Shown: positions 42,638 to 53,874 of the stretch, in pieces
How the letters are laid out: each line of letters starts with the position of its first letter
Position numbering within the stretch: position 1 is the first letter of the stretch
Source: Nymphaea colorata
Lineage: Eukaryota; Streptophyta; Magnoliopsida; Nymphaeales; Nymphaeaceae
DNA length: 64,000 nt
Direction: 5' to 3'
Assembly: GCF_008831285.2 (NCBI RefSeq)
Contig: NC_045141.1
Coordinates: forward strand, 24,289,315-24,353,314
Position numbers and translations under genes: made by a program
The notes under the pieces: generated by a model
The model's input: the letters and a program-made list of their open reading frames with translations, nothing else
Databases searched by the model: none
Told to the model about the DNA's origin: nothing

Positions 42638-44084
42638 CACTTGGGACCTAGTACCATTGCCAGATGGAAAGAAGATCGTTGGGTGCAAATGGATCTACAA
42701 GGTAAAATATAAAAGTGATGGTTCTATTGAACGTTTTAAAGCCCGACTAGTAGCAAAAGGCTTTACTCAGACTGAAGGAGAAGATTACACTGAAACTTTT
42801 GCACCAGTTGCAAAAATGAATTCGATCAGAACATTGCTCTCAGTTGCTGCAAATAAAGAATGGGATATTATGCAACTTGACGTAAAAAATGCATTTTTGC
42901 ATGGAAACATCAATGAAGAGGTCTACATGGAGGTCCCTCAAGGCATTGAAAGCAAGATGGGCTATGTGTGTCGATTAAAAAAGGCCCTCTATGGACTTAA
43001 GCAATCTCCACGTGCATGGTTTTCTCGTCTTAGTGATGCGCTTGCCAAGATTGGATTCAAAAGAAGCTCCGCTGATTACACTATGTTTGTTTCCACACGA
43101 GATTCGAAGATCACAATTCTTCTTGTGTATGTTGACGACATCATTATGACAGGAGACGACACTGACTTCATGAGTCGAGTCAAAAAGTACCTTCACAGCC
43201 AATTTGAAATAAAAGATTTAGGCATATTAAGGTACTTTCTGGGTATAGAAGTGGCACATTCAGATAAAGGAATTTTCTTGTGTCAACGAAAATATGTCTT
43301 GGATCTCCTTCAGGAAACCGGATGCATGGGAGCTAAGCCAGTCGACACTCCATTGGAACTCAACTGCAAACTCACACATGACGATGGTGAAATAGTGAAA
43401 AATGTCCATAGCTTCCAAAAATTAGTTGGCAAGCTAATTTACCTAACTGTCACTCGTCCGGATATTACTTATGCAGTTAGCCTTATAAGTCAATTCATGC
43501 ATAAACCAAGATCAACACATGTGGAAGCAGCTCATAGAATAGTAAGGTATCTAAAGGGGTCTCCTGGAAAAGGAATTTTAATGAAAAGAAACAAATCTTT
43601 TGATGTCTTTGGATACTCCGATGCAGACTGGGCTGGTAATCCCAATGACAGAAGATCTACATCAGGCTATTGCACATTTGTTGGAGGAAATCTAGTAACA
43701 TGGAGAAGCAAAAAACAGTCAGTCGTAGCTCGATCAAGCGCAGAGGCAGAGTATAGGGCTATGGCATCTTGCACATGTGAACTGGTGTGGTTGAAATCGT
43801 TACTGAAAGACATGCTTGTGGACGTAAAGATTCCCATGAAACTTCTTTGTGACAACATGGCAGCAATTCACATTGGAGCAAATCCAGTTTTTCATGAGAG
43901 GACAAAGCATATAGAAGTTGACTGTCACTTTATCAGAGAAAAAATTCAAGACGGGACTATAGAAACTCCATATGTTAACAGTGACAATCAACTTGCAGAT
44001 ATTTTGACGAAGACCCTTGGACGAAACAAGCACCAATACATTTCAAACAAGTTGGGACAGATTGACATCTGTGCACCAACTTGA
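42638..44084 (+). CDS. Copia reverse transcriptase-RNase H part of the polyprotein
   Basis: The downstream open frame (first Met at 42657, 475 residues from there) holds the copia RT: GCKWIYKVKY, RFKARLVAKGFTQ, LDVKNAFLHGNI, KALYGLKQSPRAW and the catalytic YVDDI. RNase H follows with DADWAGNPNDRRSTSGY, KKQSVVARSSAEAEYRA and NPVFHERTKHIEVDCHF. It lies in a different frame from the upstream part because of the short duplication, so a full polyprotein cannot be made from this copy without a frame change. No other lesion was seen. Confidence 0.94.
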
Positions 44085-44093
44085 GGGGGAGAT
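44082..44093 (+). promoter_or_regulatory. Polypurine tract of the copia element
   Basis: A G-rich purine run (GAGGGGGAGA) directly precedes the 3' LTR. It is the plus-strand priming site. Confidence 0.85.
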
Positions 44094-44398
44094 TGTTACA
44101 GATTAGAGAAAATCACCTCATGAGTTGCCTTATTTTGTTATGGAAAGACAACTCCTAAAAGAACGTTGAAGAAATGAACGTTGTCTTCTTTCCTTCCTCT
44201 CGTTGTTTCCTCTCTTAGCTCTTTAGCCGTTGTAAACTCCAAATAAAGAGTATCACTGCAACGAGCAAAAGAATGTAACAGTAATAAAAAAATTGGTGAC
44301 TTCTCCCGTGGATGTAGGCATTCAAGCCGAACCACGTAAATCTTGCCCCTGTTTTTTCTTCTCTAGCTTGACACACCATTAGATTCAGGATTTTAACA
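44094..44398 (+). repeat. 3' LTR of the copia element
   Basis: A 305-bp repeat of 39482-39786 with one base difference seen. It is followed by the target duplication ACTAA. Confidence 0.96.
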
Positions 44399-44403
44399 AC
44401 TAA

Positions 44404-45174
44404 GTTCCGCCTTCTTCCCAGTAAGCTTGTCCCATTGAGCAACTTGATTGATGATGAAATTGGTTTTTTTTAGCTTCTACTTGCCCTTGTTTCTGGTCCA
44501 TTTATATTGAATTGAACTCAAGTTTTTTATTCCAACTACCCGTTGGAACTTTTCGATGTTATTTAATCTCTCTCTCTCTCTCTTTATTAACATATTTCTA
44601 TTAGTAAAGCCGAATGAATGCATTGGTTATCTTTTCATGTGAAACATAAGTCTCAGAATTTCAGGTGGACCAAATCTGGTTTGTAGGTTTGTTCGATGTT
44701 TTATAATGCTTGTTTCAATTCAGATCTGACCACCGATGTGCTTAACTTTTTTTGGTCCGTCCCAATTTACAGCAGGCACCGACAGCCCTTAGGACCATAG
44801 AGAGAGAAGCATGGTTTTCCCTGGTTTCAAAATCATCTTCCCTAAAGTACTTACACTCACCTCTTGAGATGATAAATCTTTTGTCACTTTCCGTCAACCC
44901 GACCACCTAAAGAGAGAGGAAGGAGATTCGGAATTAGTGGAGGAGATGGGAGCAAAAAAAAAAAAGGCTAAAGGGCACTACTCAGCTACTGGCATAGTAG
45001 AATGAACCTAAGTTTGGTATCGACACAACGTATGGCTGAACCTAGGTTCAACTCAATCACAATAAGATATTTCAAGGGCTTGTGTGGGCAGTGGCCTACA
45101 CCAGTCAAGCCTTTAAAGCACCTCAAAGGGTGCTATATTTGCAAGATAGAAATCTTAATGCACCACTTTAGTTA
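44404..45174. other. Intergenic, no gene seen
   Basis: Continuation of the DNA interrupted by the copia element. It has a short CT microsatellite near 44567-44583 and MITE-like GTGTGGGCAGTGGCC sequence near 45.08 kb. Confidence 0.4.
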
Positions 45175-45430
45175 GTTATTTGCAAAAATTTGGACGGTGC
45201 TTCTTCGCCAATTATGTTGTCTTTCTTAAAGGTCGTTTGGCATTATTTTGTGAATCTTTAGTTATTTGCAAAGATTTGGACGGTGCTTCTTCGCCAATTA
45301 TGTTGTCTTTCTTAAAGGTCGTTTGGCATTATTTTGTGAATCTTTAGTTATTTGCAAAGATTTGGACGGTGCTTCTTCGCCAATTATGTTGTCTTTCTTA
45401 AAGGTCATTTTGCATTATTTTGTGAATCTG
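45175..45430. repeat. Tandem array, three copies of an 86-bp unit
   Basis: Units start at 45175, 45261 and 45347 (GTTATTTGCAAA...), nearly identical. The first differs at AAAAATTT versus AAAGATTT and the third at GTCATTTTGC versus GTCGTTTGGC. No coding frame is seen. Confidence 0.95.
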
Positions 45431-47459
45431 TTTTAAAAATTTGAAAAAAAAAAAAAAAAAAAGTGTTCCGGAACAACCCATCAGGGTGGCTTGTTGCCAC
45501 AGCTCATCATCAATGAAAGAAGACAATTGTGACGTCTTATTCAGAGGAAGACAGTATCCCGACTATTGCTGCCGGAAGAGTGCATGAAATGCCATTTACT
45601 CCTTGACAGATAGGACAGAGGCTGATGACGGGTGATTGATGAGGAACCGTAAAACAGCGACCCCACTCTGAATTATGATGTTCTTCTGCCTGCAGATCCT
45701 CCAATGCCAACATGTGCATTCAAGAAACACTCTTGTGAAATTAATATCCAATGGAAAACTTACCCACTACGTACAAAGTAAAACCAGAACCAATGAATAC
45801 GTATAATGCTAATGCTCGGGTAATCTATTAATATTGAAGAGGAAATTATAAGTTTTTTTTTTTTTTTTTTTTTTTTTGGGGATAGGAGTCAAGTTGAGCT
45901 CAAACTTGGGCAGTTGGAAAAACTCACCTCGATTCAAACTTGACTCGACTACACAAAATCAAGCTCGAACTCGACTCGTTTGAGTGTTAACTTGTTTAGC
46001 ATTAACTCGTATAAGCATTAACTGGTTTAATTCGTTTAAACATGAACTCATGTAACTCGTTTAACTTGTTAAAATTTGTTATAATATAATACCGATTTGC
46101 AAGTCGACTAGAAGATAAACAAGTTGAGCTCCTGAAACTCGAACTCGACTTGTTTATCATCGTTTCGAGTATCTTTGTAAGCTCGAACTCGACTCGTTTA
46201 TTAATGAATCAAGCACTAGCCGAGTTTTTTCGAGCAAGTTAGAGTTGGGCCCGAGTTGAATCAGGTTGTTGTGGTTTGTCGCTCGAAAATATTTTGTTGC
46301 TCGTCGAGGCATAGAACCCACAAGGTTGCTTAATGCACCGTCAACTTGCACCTCGCCTCGCTGTCTCATATAAATAGAAAACACAGTACTTTTGTAAATT
46401 GAATTGAATCGGACACGCAAAAGTTTCGTCGTGCTTCTACTATCCAACCAATAGTGCTATACTCCTCAACCCTAAAAGAAAGAAAAAAAAAAAAAAAGGA
46501 ACAATCAAAGTTAAGTACAATAGATAATATAAAATAAAAGAAAGAGACACTACTTTGTCAATTACCATGTAAAAAGAAAGGAAATTCTTGCTTTGTGCGT
46601 TTTGCCCCCATAATACATACACAAGTTGCTCTTTAAGCTTACATTGTTTTTTTTAAAATAGTTTAAAATATTTTAAATTGATATATTATATGCAAGTACA
46701 ATAAAAGAAGTAAGCGTGAACGTGTATGGATAATGTCCACACAAATTGATTCTTTTTCAGAAGCAAGTACGATAAAAGAGTTAGAGGCAAACGTGTATGG
46801 GGCGTTGTCCACATAAATTAACTCATTTTCAAAATGAAAGCAAGTACAAAAGCAGAGTGGGGCTTGGACGTATATATATGGGATGGAAATGAATTAATTT
46901 TCAAAAAAATGAGGGAGACCGGTAATATGCGCTGTCTAGACTTGGACAGGAGCACTAACCATAAAATAATTTGGGCTCCTCCACGCCTACGGCTAGTATT
47001 GTATTTTGAGTTCCACTTGACTTAGAAAACCAGAGCTCGAATTTGGTTCGAACTTGAGCCGAGCTCCCTAGAACGGGCATGAGATTGATTCGATGTCAAG
47101 CACAAGCTCGATTTGCTTAACTCGTTTTTGTTGATTCATTAGCTCGTGTAGTTGCTATGTGTTTAACCAATTTTAGCATAGTTGAGCTGAGTCGAGTTAT
47201 TACAATCCGAACTCAACTCTTTTAATATTTTGAGCATGCATTTGAACTATGAAAATTAATTTTTTGTTTATATAAAAGAGTTCAACTCGAGCCAAGTTTT
47301 TAAATAAGCGAGTTCGAGTGGAGCTCAACCTGGCTTGACCGGTTGTGCAGTCCCACCCCTGATCATTAAGATTGTGTTTGCGTGCGTTAATAATAATTGA
47401 ATCAAGGACTGAGCTTCTCCAAGTCACTAGTATAACCAGTTAATTCAAATCCCTTAGAT
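45431..47459. other. Repeat-rich intergenic DNA with CTCGA-type degenerate repeats
   Basis: Two blocks (about 45880-46262 and 47030-47345) are dense in GAGTCGAG/AGCTCGAACTCGACT words. Their outer ends (GTCAAGTTGAGCTC near 45892, and GAGCTCAACCTGGCTTGAC near 47322) are roughly inverted copies, so they may bound one old element. No gene seen. Confidence 0.45.
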
Positions 47460-47741
47460 GGTGTTTGGATGACACCCACATCTAATCCAGTTTTTTGAAA
47501 ACTTGGAAAACCAAGTATTTCTTTTAAAACCTTGTTTTTGTTTGGGTAACACATGTAAAACCTCGACTTTGAATAACTTAAGGGAGCCACTTTTTTTTGC
47601 TTCCTTTCACAAAACCAGACATTGTCAAAACTGGGTTTTCTTCGATCCTAATTTTGATAGCATCCAAACACTCCAAAAACTTAGTTTTAGAGGTCAAACC
47701 AGGTTTTTAAACCTGGTTTTGAAGTGTCATGCAAACACACC
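47460..47741. mobile_element. MITE, about 282 bp
   Basis: GGTGTTTGGATGACAC at the left is matched by GTGTCATGCAAACACACC at the right in inverted orientation, and the interior has inverted AAACCAGGTTT-type words. This is the common GTGTTTGG class of plant MITE. A fragment with similar words lies at about 61.14-61.22 kb. Confidence 0.7.
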
Positions 47742-48299
47742 CACTCAACAGTTCTGTTAATATATATATATATATATATTGGTGTTCTACTTCTGATTCT
47801 CTTATCTCGTTTTCTAGGATGCATGTGTCCATTTCTTTTTCTTTTTTTTAATTTACACACATTTATCTATTTAGACAAATTTTAATTCAGTATAAAAGGG
47901 AAATTTAAATTTGCTTCCCCATAACTTAATAACAGATAAAACTCCAATTCCTTCATATCTGCAAGCAACTTTTCGAAAACTACCTTTGAGAGGTAATATG
48001 TTCGGCTTCCAACACAAGACTGCATGTTCGAGTCCAAAATGACTGAAGTACCCTTTTACGATTAAAAAAAAAAGAAAAAAAAAAAAGAAAGCTTCTCCCT
48101 GCATCAAACATGAAACTCAAAAAAGGAAGATTACATAATTTAACCGAAGCTAGTTATAATATAATCAAAGTAGATTATATACACAAGCATGTACATGTGT
48201 GCATCGTATGTACATGTACATATGTACACTGTATGTACATGATACGTAGCTTGGAGAGTAAGGTTAAGAAGATACATTATAAAAAATGTCATGCACAGA

Positions 48300-49992
48300 G
48301 TGCTATGCACGGTGCGCCCAGCTAAAAGCTGTCCTTCCCCTCAAATCCGTGCAAGGAAAAACCCAAGCAGCCGCTTCACTACTTGATCTTATCCGAGCGG
48401 CTGCCCTGGTGCTGGGGTTTCAGGTTTCACCCGGCCGGCTGGGTTAGGGCAAGGCGGGCGCTGCCCTCGCCCTATGGCGGGTCCGGTGGCGCCCCTTCCC
48501 GCCTGCCGGCGTGGCCCCAAGTCCGGTGCATGCCTGCGATGACGACTGCCCGCGGCTTAAGCTCTTATCCCTACGCGGGCTTCTCCAACCCATCATTTCC
48601 CCCCCTAGCTCGCTTTTATGTTTTGTTTTGGTTGCTTTCCTTTTTTCCCTTTATCGTTTGTTGAATACCTTTCTCGGTATATTGGCTAAGCTCAAGTGTG
48701 GTATCTGTTCCTTTTTCATTTGTTGAAGCCATTGATCTTTCTTTTCTCGTTTTTAGACTTTTGATTGCCTTGGATTTGCAGGTGGTTTCGTTCTTATGTT
48801 TATATGTTAGAATTTGTTCCGGTTACTGTAACCTAATTTTTTTTTGCTATTGTTGTTATTTGAGGGACGAATGAGTTTGTTAATCTAGTGAGCTAAGTTC
48901 TTAGCTATTGTTGGCATTAAGTGAGGGATTAGTTTGTTCATCTACTTATAGTTTGTTAACCTTGGGTTGGAGTTTTTCCTCTGGAATAATGGGTTTAAAG
49001 ACGTGTTCAGGGTTTAGGACCTGAAGTTTTTGATAGTGTGGGGATTTGAGGTTCCGAGCTAATCTGTTTGTCGTGATATATAAGTTGGTTCAGAATTCTA
49101 ATTCCAGCAGTGCGGAGTTCCGTAAATGGGATAAGAATGTCTAGCTACACGCTCTGCCAAATATGGCTCATATTGCCTACTAAATGGGTCGGACTTCCGG
49201 TAGAGGTTGTGTTTTTGGATTTTTGAGCGCCACCAGCAGGATCTCCCTCGAGGCTGCGTGAAATTGAATTAGGTGAAGAGTCAGTGGGAGAAGTCTATCT
49301 CTGTTGTTGAATGTGTTTAGGTTTTTACCCGTCTTGTCCTATCAAAAGAATTTGGTCTTAATCAAACATATAAACGTGATCGAATTTTATCTGCCTTTGA
49401 GAAATAACTGGGTTCGGCATTAATACTTCGTGAATTTTGTGATTTCGAAATAAACTTTTGCTTAACATTATGATTCGGAAGTGGATTCTTATGAAGTGGA
49501 TCATGTGGTGCAAGTTCGAGCAAACAATTGAAGTCATTGAGATTCCAAGGATGCTTGTTCTGAACCTTTTATTCTCTTCTTTATGACCTCAACAACCTCG
49601 ATCTGTTCAATTATATATCAACTATTTTGACGTAAGCGTGAAGTTACACCTTTTTTGTGTATGTTTTATTGTTGACGTGTTTTTTTACCCTATGTCACAT
49701 AGACATACTCAGAACGGAGACTTGACATTGTGTTTGTGGTTTTCCTTGAGACGAACGCATATGTGACCCGAAGAGATCTTCCTGCTTTCATTTGTACTTC
49801 TGTTAATCTTTCTGTTGAAAACCTTTTTGAAATATGTCTTTACATTATAGTTGTAGTTTTGTTCAGACCCATGTGTCTGTCACACGCAGAGATCTTCCTG
49901 CTTTTGTTTGACTTCTGTTAGTATTTTTGTTTAAACCATTGTGAGAGATATGGTATTTGCTGTTCTATCATTGTATGTGAGTGAGAGAGAAA

Positions 49993-50032
<40 letters not shown>

Positions 50033-51470
50033 TTCTACAAGCAATTGCTGACGAAGGAGGTGGATAGAGTCTGCAATTTGTTCTTCAAAACTTGTTTTGG
50101 TATAACCGCTTATTTATTGCTTGTCACTGGAGGGCACATCCAACTTCTTACTTCGTGGCAAGGAAGGCAACACAAGTCAGCTGACATGAATGGAGCCCGT
50201 GGGCGTGCATTTGGCTATCATTGGAGGCGCCAATACTCCAAAAGGTGTTTTGATCGGTCCTTTCATTGTCAAGGTCAGATATACGTATGTCGAATTGCAG
50301 TTGCGGCGTAGAAGGATTTTATGCTTAATCATCAACTAGTGATCCGCGCATAAATTGCCAGATTATTCTGTGGAGTAAATTGTTGTTCGGGAGAAGGAAA
50401 TTTTCCTTGGCCTAATCAACTGAAAGGAGAAAACATGGAATCCACTCTGAATGAGATGAGATTTGGAGACATGGGTGTGATTTGTTCATTCAAGTCTTCA
50501 TGTTCTTCTTGTACCATTCCTTTGCCAAGTCAAGAGGAACTATCTTGAGCAATAATTGAGGGATCTGCATGGAAACCTGTGGCTGTGTCGCTCTGGCGCT
50601 GAATTAGGAAGAGGTGGTTCAGGTGTCGAACAAAAAGTCTTGTCCTTCTTCAAACAGAATGATGCCATTGTTGGTTCATCTGTTTCTTCACGAGAACGAG
50701 GCGATATCGAAATTCAAATGCTATATGCATTTATCAATAAATCTTCGCATCTTATGCGTAAACTGAACGAGACCTTTCTCCAGGCGTCAATAGGCCCAGG
50801 CAAATTTGAGTAGCTGCCTTTGAATCATCTAGTCACCTCTCACAAGCACCTTGGGAAGCTGAATGAAAAAACTTTTGGTTGAGTGCCGTCAATCAAATTC
50901 ATCGTCATCATCCGGGAATATTCTATTGTTCATAATGTGATAAAAGTCAGCTCGAGAATTTGGTTTATTGATTCTTATGTTTCATCAATGGGCTGGCTTT
51001 GGCTTTTGCTGCGAGAAGATGGGTTCCTTTGACTATAACAGGAGCGATTTGTTGTTTTATTCTCTGTTTTCCATGTAGCTGTGCTGAATCCGAACTATTG
51101 AAGTTCATTGTCCCTTCAAAACCACCAAATTTTTCTGTTCCATCAAAAGCTGGAGGTCTCTTGGGCACTTATAAGATATAAAATCCCAACATATGCTTCT
51201 AGATATTTTGGACACTTTTAAAAATCTAAAAATTTTTATTGTTCCTAAAATCTTTATGCTTCAGATTGGTCAAACGCGCAACAAAATTAGAACAGAGAGG
51301 TCGTTCACTCAAAGGCGGTTAGATGCAAATCTAGCACTTCATTAACTAAAATATTAAACTTATCCTTATGTTCAGATCCCGGCTATTGAAATGTGCTATT
51401 AAAAGTTAGAACTGCAGTGTTTGATCCTCATTTTGATGCCCTAGTACGACTATAAGATATTATAGCGAGG
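48300..51470 (+). repeat. Unit A: degenerate gene-like block, partly duplicated twice nearby
   Basis: About 48.30-49.62 kb matches 60.71-59.50 kb in inverted orientation; the match weakens to about 50.40 kb versus 59.2 kb. About 50.88-51.46 kb matches 63.06-63.61 kb in direct orientation. The block starts with a GC-rich segment (GGCGCTGCCCTCGCCCTATGGCGGG) followed by AT-rich, intron-like DNA with GGATTTGCAG/GT acceptor-like words. The reading frame over the GC-rich part (ARRALPSPYGG) shifts relative to the copy at 60.5 kb, and stops occur further on. I do not recognise the ancestral gene. A GA microsatellite lies at 49981-50031. Confidence 0.6.
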
Positions 51471-51751
51471 AAAATCAAAGGTGCAAGATCGCTTACCTTT
51501 AGACAAGGGGGGTGTTACTGAGATTTGATTAAGCATTGGCTATTTATTCGCGTCACAGGCCAAGAAACTTGGATAGTACTCGCAAATAAAGATCAGATAA
51601 AATATCCCCCGTAAGTGCATCGTGAAGAATGACAAAAGCCAGAAGAGGAAAAGGAACTCGATTAAAAGTTTCACCACTACAACAGAAGCCGCCAAACCAA
51701 GAAAAAAGATCGATAGGAAAGAGTTAATCTGTCGAGAAAAATGGCTGCAAG
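51471..51751. other. Intergenic, no gene seen
   Basis: Short stretch between Unit A and the COI1-derived fragment; nothing recognised. Confidence 0.4.
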
Positions 51752-52436
51752 CTACTGGAGCACGAGTACCTGAAGCTACAATCAAACAAACACCCTAAAA
51801 CTTGTGCAATTTCAAAGAGCCTAAGGCTTGCATGATCAGGAAGGCACTTGACCATCATATTCACAATTAACTTTCTCGCCAAGGCAACAGGATACAAAAA
51901 AGGAGTGAGTGTGACCGAAAGCGTGGAAAAAAGACATACGAGCCAAAAGTTTGAGAGATGAAAGAAGATGCGGTCGAAACAGCAAAGCACACAAACAAGG
52001 AGAACAAAGGTAACAATCAACGGGCAACACAATAAACACAGTAAGAGGCAGCGAGCAAGATTCATGCTTAACGACGAAAGGACGCCCAGATAATTTTTTG
52101 CCAGAAAGGTAAAGGAAGAAAAATCAAGGAACAAAAAGAGACTAAAGCAAAATCAAGAAACACAAAGATCCCAACCTTAAGATTATATTCCAATTCCTCA
52201 AAGTTGACGCAGAGAGAGATCAAATGGCAGAGGCTCTGAGAGTCGAGAAGCGTGTACTGCAAATCTAACCCCTCCAACCTCGCAGTAACAGGCAGGACGC
52301 CGGAGAGCTCTATAGAAATTCAGCCCCATTATCGAAGTCAAGCCTCCAGAGAAGTTCAAACGAAACCTCTCGTACGCAGCAAGCGACTCCTGGCTGCCGG
52401 AGCATTGCCTGCCGCCCCACTTCTTGAGTGGGGTGG
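51752..52436 (-). pseudogene. COI1 exon 2/intron 2 fragment, broken
   Basis: On the minus strand, the second half of COI1 exon 2 (LKKWGG...ESLAAYERF, LNFSGGLTSI, then DLQYTLLDSQSLC in another frame) is followed by COI1 intron 2 DNA matching about 36358-36977. An 8-bp deletion after the GLNF codons shifts the frame, and the GT donor after LEELE is lost. Exon 1, the first part of exon 2 and exon 3 are absent. At its upper end it is fused, within about 15 bp, to MAF1 3'-flank DNA. Confidence 0.88.
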
Positions 52437-53135
52437 ACAAACTTCAATACGCGTCTTGGTAGTTATCTAAAGAAATCAATTTGTTCACAAGATATAATGT
52501 ATAAAATTAATTTTCGAAATCAAAATACTAGTTTCAATTAATTAATTAAATTGTTCAAACTGCTAATTTATTCAGTCCCCATATCTCATAACTATAGACT
52601 AAATGTTAACGAAACTTGCCCGACGTCTGTAGTCATTAGATTCACATTAGCAAGCAACTAAGAGGAGAAGTACTGTGCGAGTATTTCACTGACTACTTTG
52701 TAGAAAAATTCTGAAGCAGCAGCATTTACATATTACGACAGATGCCGGTGCTTGCCTGATGCATCACATGTCCATGCCGTAGAACAGGTCATTAATGTCG
52801 CTGTATTCATCATGTTCACAAGTAGAGTGATTTTTCCAGTACCCATGCAACAGAAGTATGTGCAATAGCTAAAAACCAAATCGTGAGAGCTCAAATAATC
52901 ATAGGGTTATGTAGACCAACTTAATCAATTCGTTTTCCTAACCGCATAAGATGCGCTTGCAGCACTACTGCTTTGATTGTCCTTCTCTAATTCTTATCTT
53001 GGTATCCATCAGTGCGATGGAGAATTTCAGCACTGTATCGCATCCTGCACTGTAAGAACTTCAACGCCATCTATTGTCGGCGATTCTCATTACAGATGGA
53101 TGCCTCAAGAGGCTTTGCGTATCTTGTTAGATCAG

Positions 53136-53275
53136 TAGGTCGGTGAAAGTTTGGTTGTCAACTCAATTGATAAATTGATGTTGATACTATTCTTCTTAAC
53201 TTTAATTGGTAGGTCGGTGAAAGTTTGGTTGTCAACTCAATTCATGTGGATACTATTCTTCTGAACTTCAAACAG
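53136..53275. repeat. Tandem duplication of a 74-bp unit
   Basis: TAGGTCGGTGAAAGTTTGG starts at 53136 and again at 53210. The second copy lacks about 9 bases. It lies in the DNA that splits the MAF1 fragment. Confidence 0.85.
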
Positions 53276-53493
53276 TTGATGTATAATATTCTATTTGATG
53301 GGTGTATGCTCCAAATCAAAGGTAATAGACAAGGAGCTTCGGCCTCTTTGGAGTATCTCAGCTCCCTTCCCTCTCCCCTCCCCTTCTCATCTCCTTACAT
53401 ATGGACAATTAAGTGGTTCATGGTGTTGAGGTTTGTTTGGTGTTGTAAACAATAGTTGTCATGCGGTTTTGCGACCTAAGAAGTAGCAACAAA

Positions 53494-53501
53494 TGTGTGT
53501 T

Positions 53502-53545
<44 letters not shown>
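53494..53545. repeat. (GT)n(GA)n microsatellite
   Basis: A compound dinucleotide tract within the insertion that splits the MAF1-derived fragment. Confidence 0.9.
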
Positions 53546-53559
53546 GCAAATTTTAATTT

Positions 53560-53868
53560 TTACCAAAACAAGTTCATGGTCGGTGAAAAACATAACTGTA
53601 ACATCCTATTCTCTTAATGACATCCTATTCTTTTAATTCTTGTTTAGACTGACCTATGGTACACCTTCAAAATGTGTGTTCTAGGTGAGATAATTTTTTC
53701 CATCAAACATTGCATTGCCCAATAAAAGTACATAAGATGCGCGTGAAACACTAAAGCAGAAGCCCCAAACACACGAGTTAAGAAAACAACCATAAATTTC
53801 CTCTCGCACAACATTGCATTGCACGATGTTACAGTTATGTTTTTCACCGACCTTGAACTTGTTTTGGT
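53560..53868. repeat. Inverted repeat with ~44-bp arms around the second MAF1 piece
   Basis: 53560-53603 (CAAGTTCATGGTCGGTG and on through AACATAACTGTAACATC) returns inverted at about 53824-53868 with one or two differences. The MAF1-derived stretch 53738-53800 lies between the arms. Confidence 0.75.
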
Positions 53869-53874
53869 TTTCAT

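Larger units (their letters stand above)
39482..44398 (+). mobile_element. Full-length Ty1/copia LTR retrotransposon, very young
   Basis: A 4917-bp element with 305-bp LTRs (39482-39786 and 44094-44398), TG...CA ends and a 5-bp target duplication ACTAA on both sides (39477-39481 and 44399-44403). The primer-binding site is complementary to initiator tRNA-Met, a purine tract precedes the 3' LTR, and the domain order gag-protease-integrase-RT-RNase H is that of copia. By eye the LTRs differ at one base (GAA versus GTA, about 190 bases in), so the insertion is recent. The polyprotein frame is broken between integrase and reverse transcriptase. Confidence 0.97.
52447..53800 (-). pseudogene. MAF1 3'-end fragment, interrupted
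   Basis: Diverged copy of about 25713-26680: the 3' flank, the last codons of MAF1 (NDLFYGMDM and stop near 52763) and some last-intron DNA run to about 52985. A further piece matching the MAF1 intron (AAAGCAGAAGCCCC) reappears at about 53738-53800 after roughly 750 bp of unrelated DNA. The rest of MAF1 is missing, so it cannot encode the protein. Confidence 0.8.

Noticed and set aside
42598-42660. Programmed frameshift between copia integrase and RT
   Set aside because: Copia elements normally encode one continuous frame, and the break coincides exactly with a 10-bp tandem duplication, so a mutation is the simpler explanation.
50999-51181. Signal-peptide-like ORF inside Unit A
   Set aside because: It opens without an ATG, and the related copy at 63.2 kb does not keep the frame.
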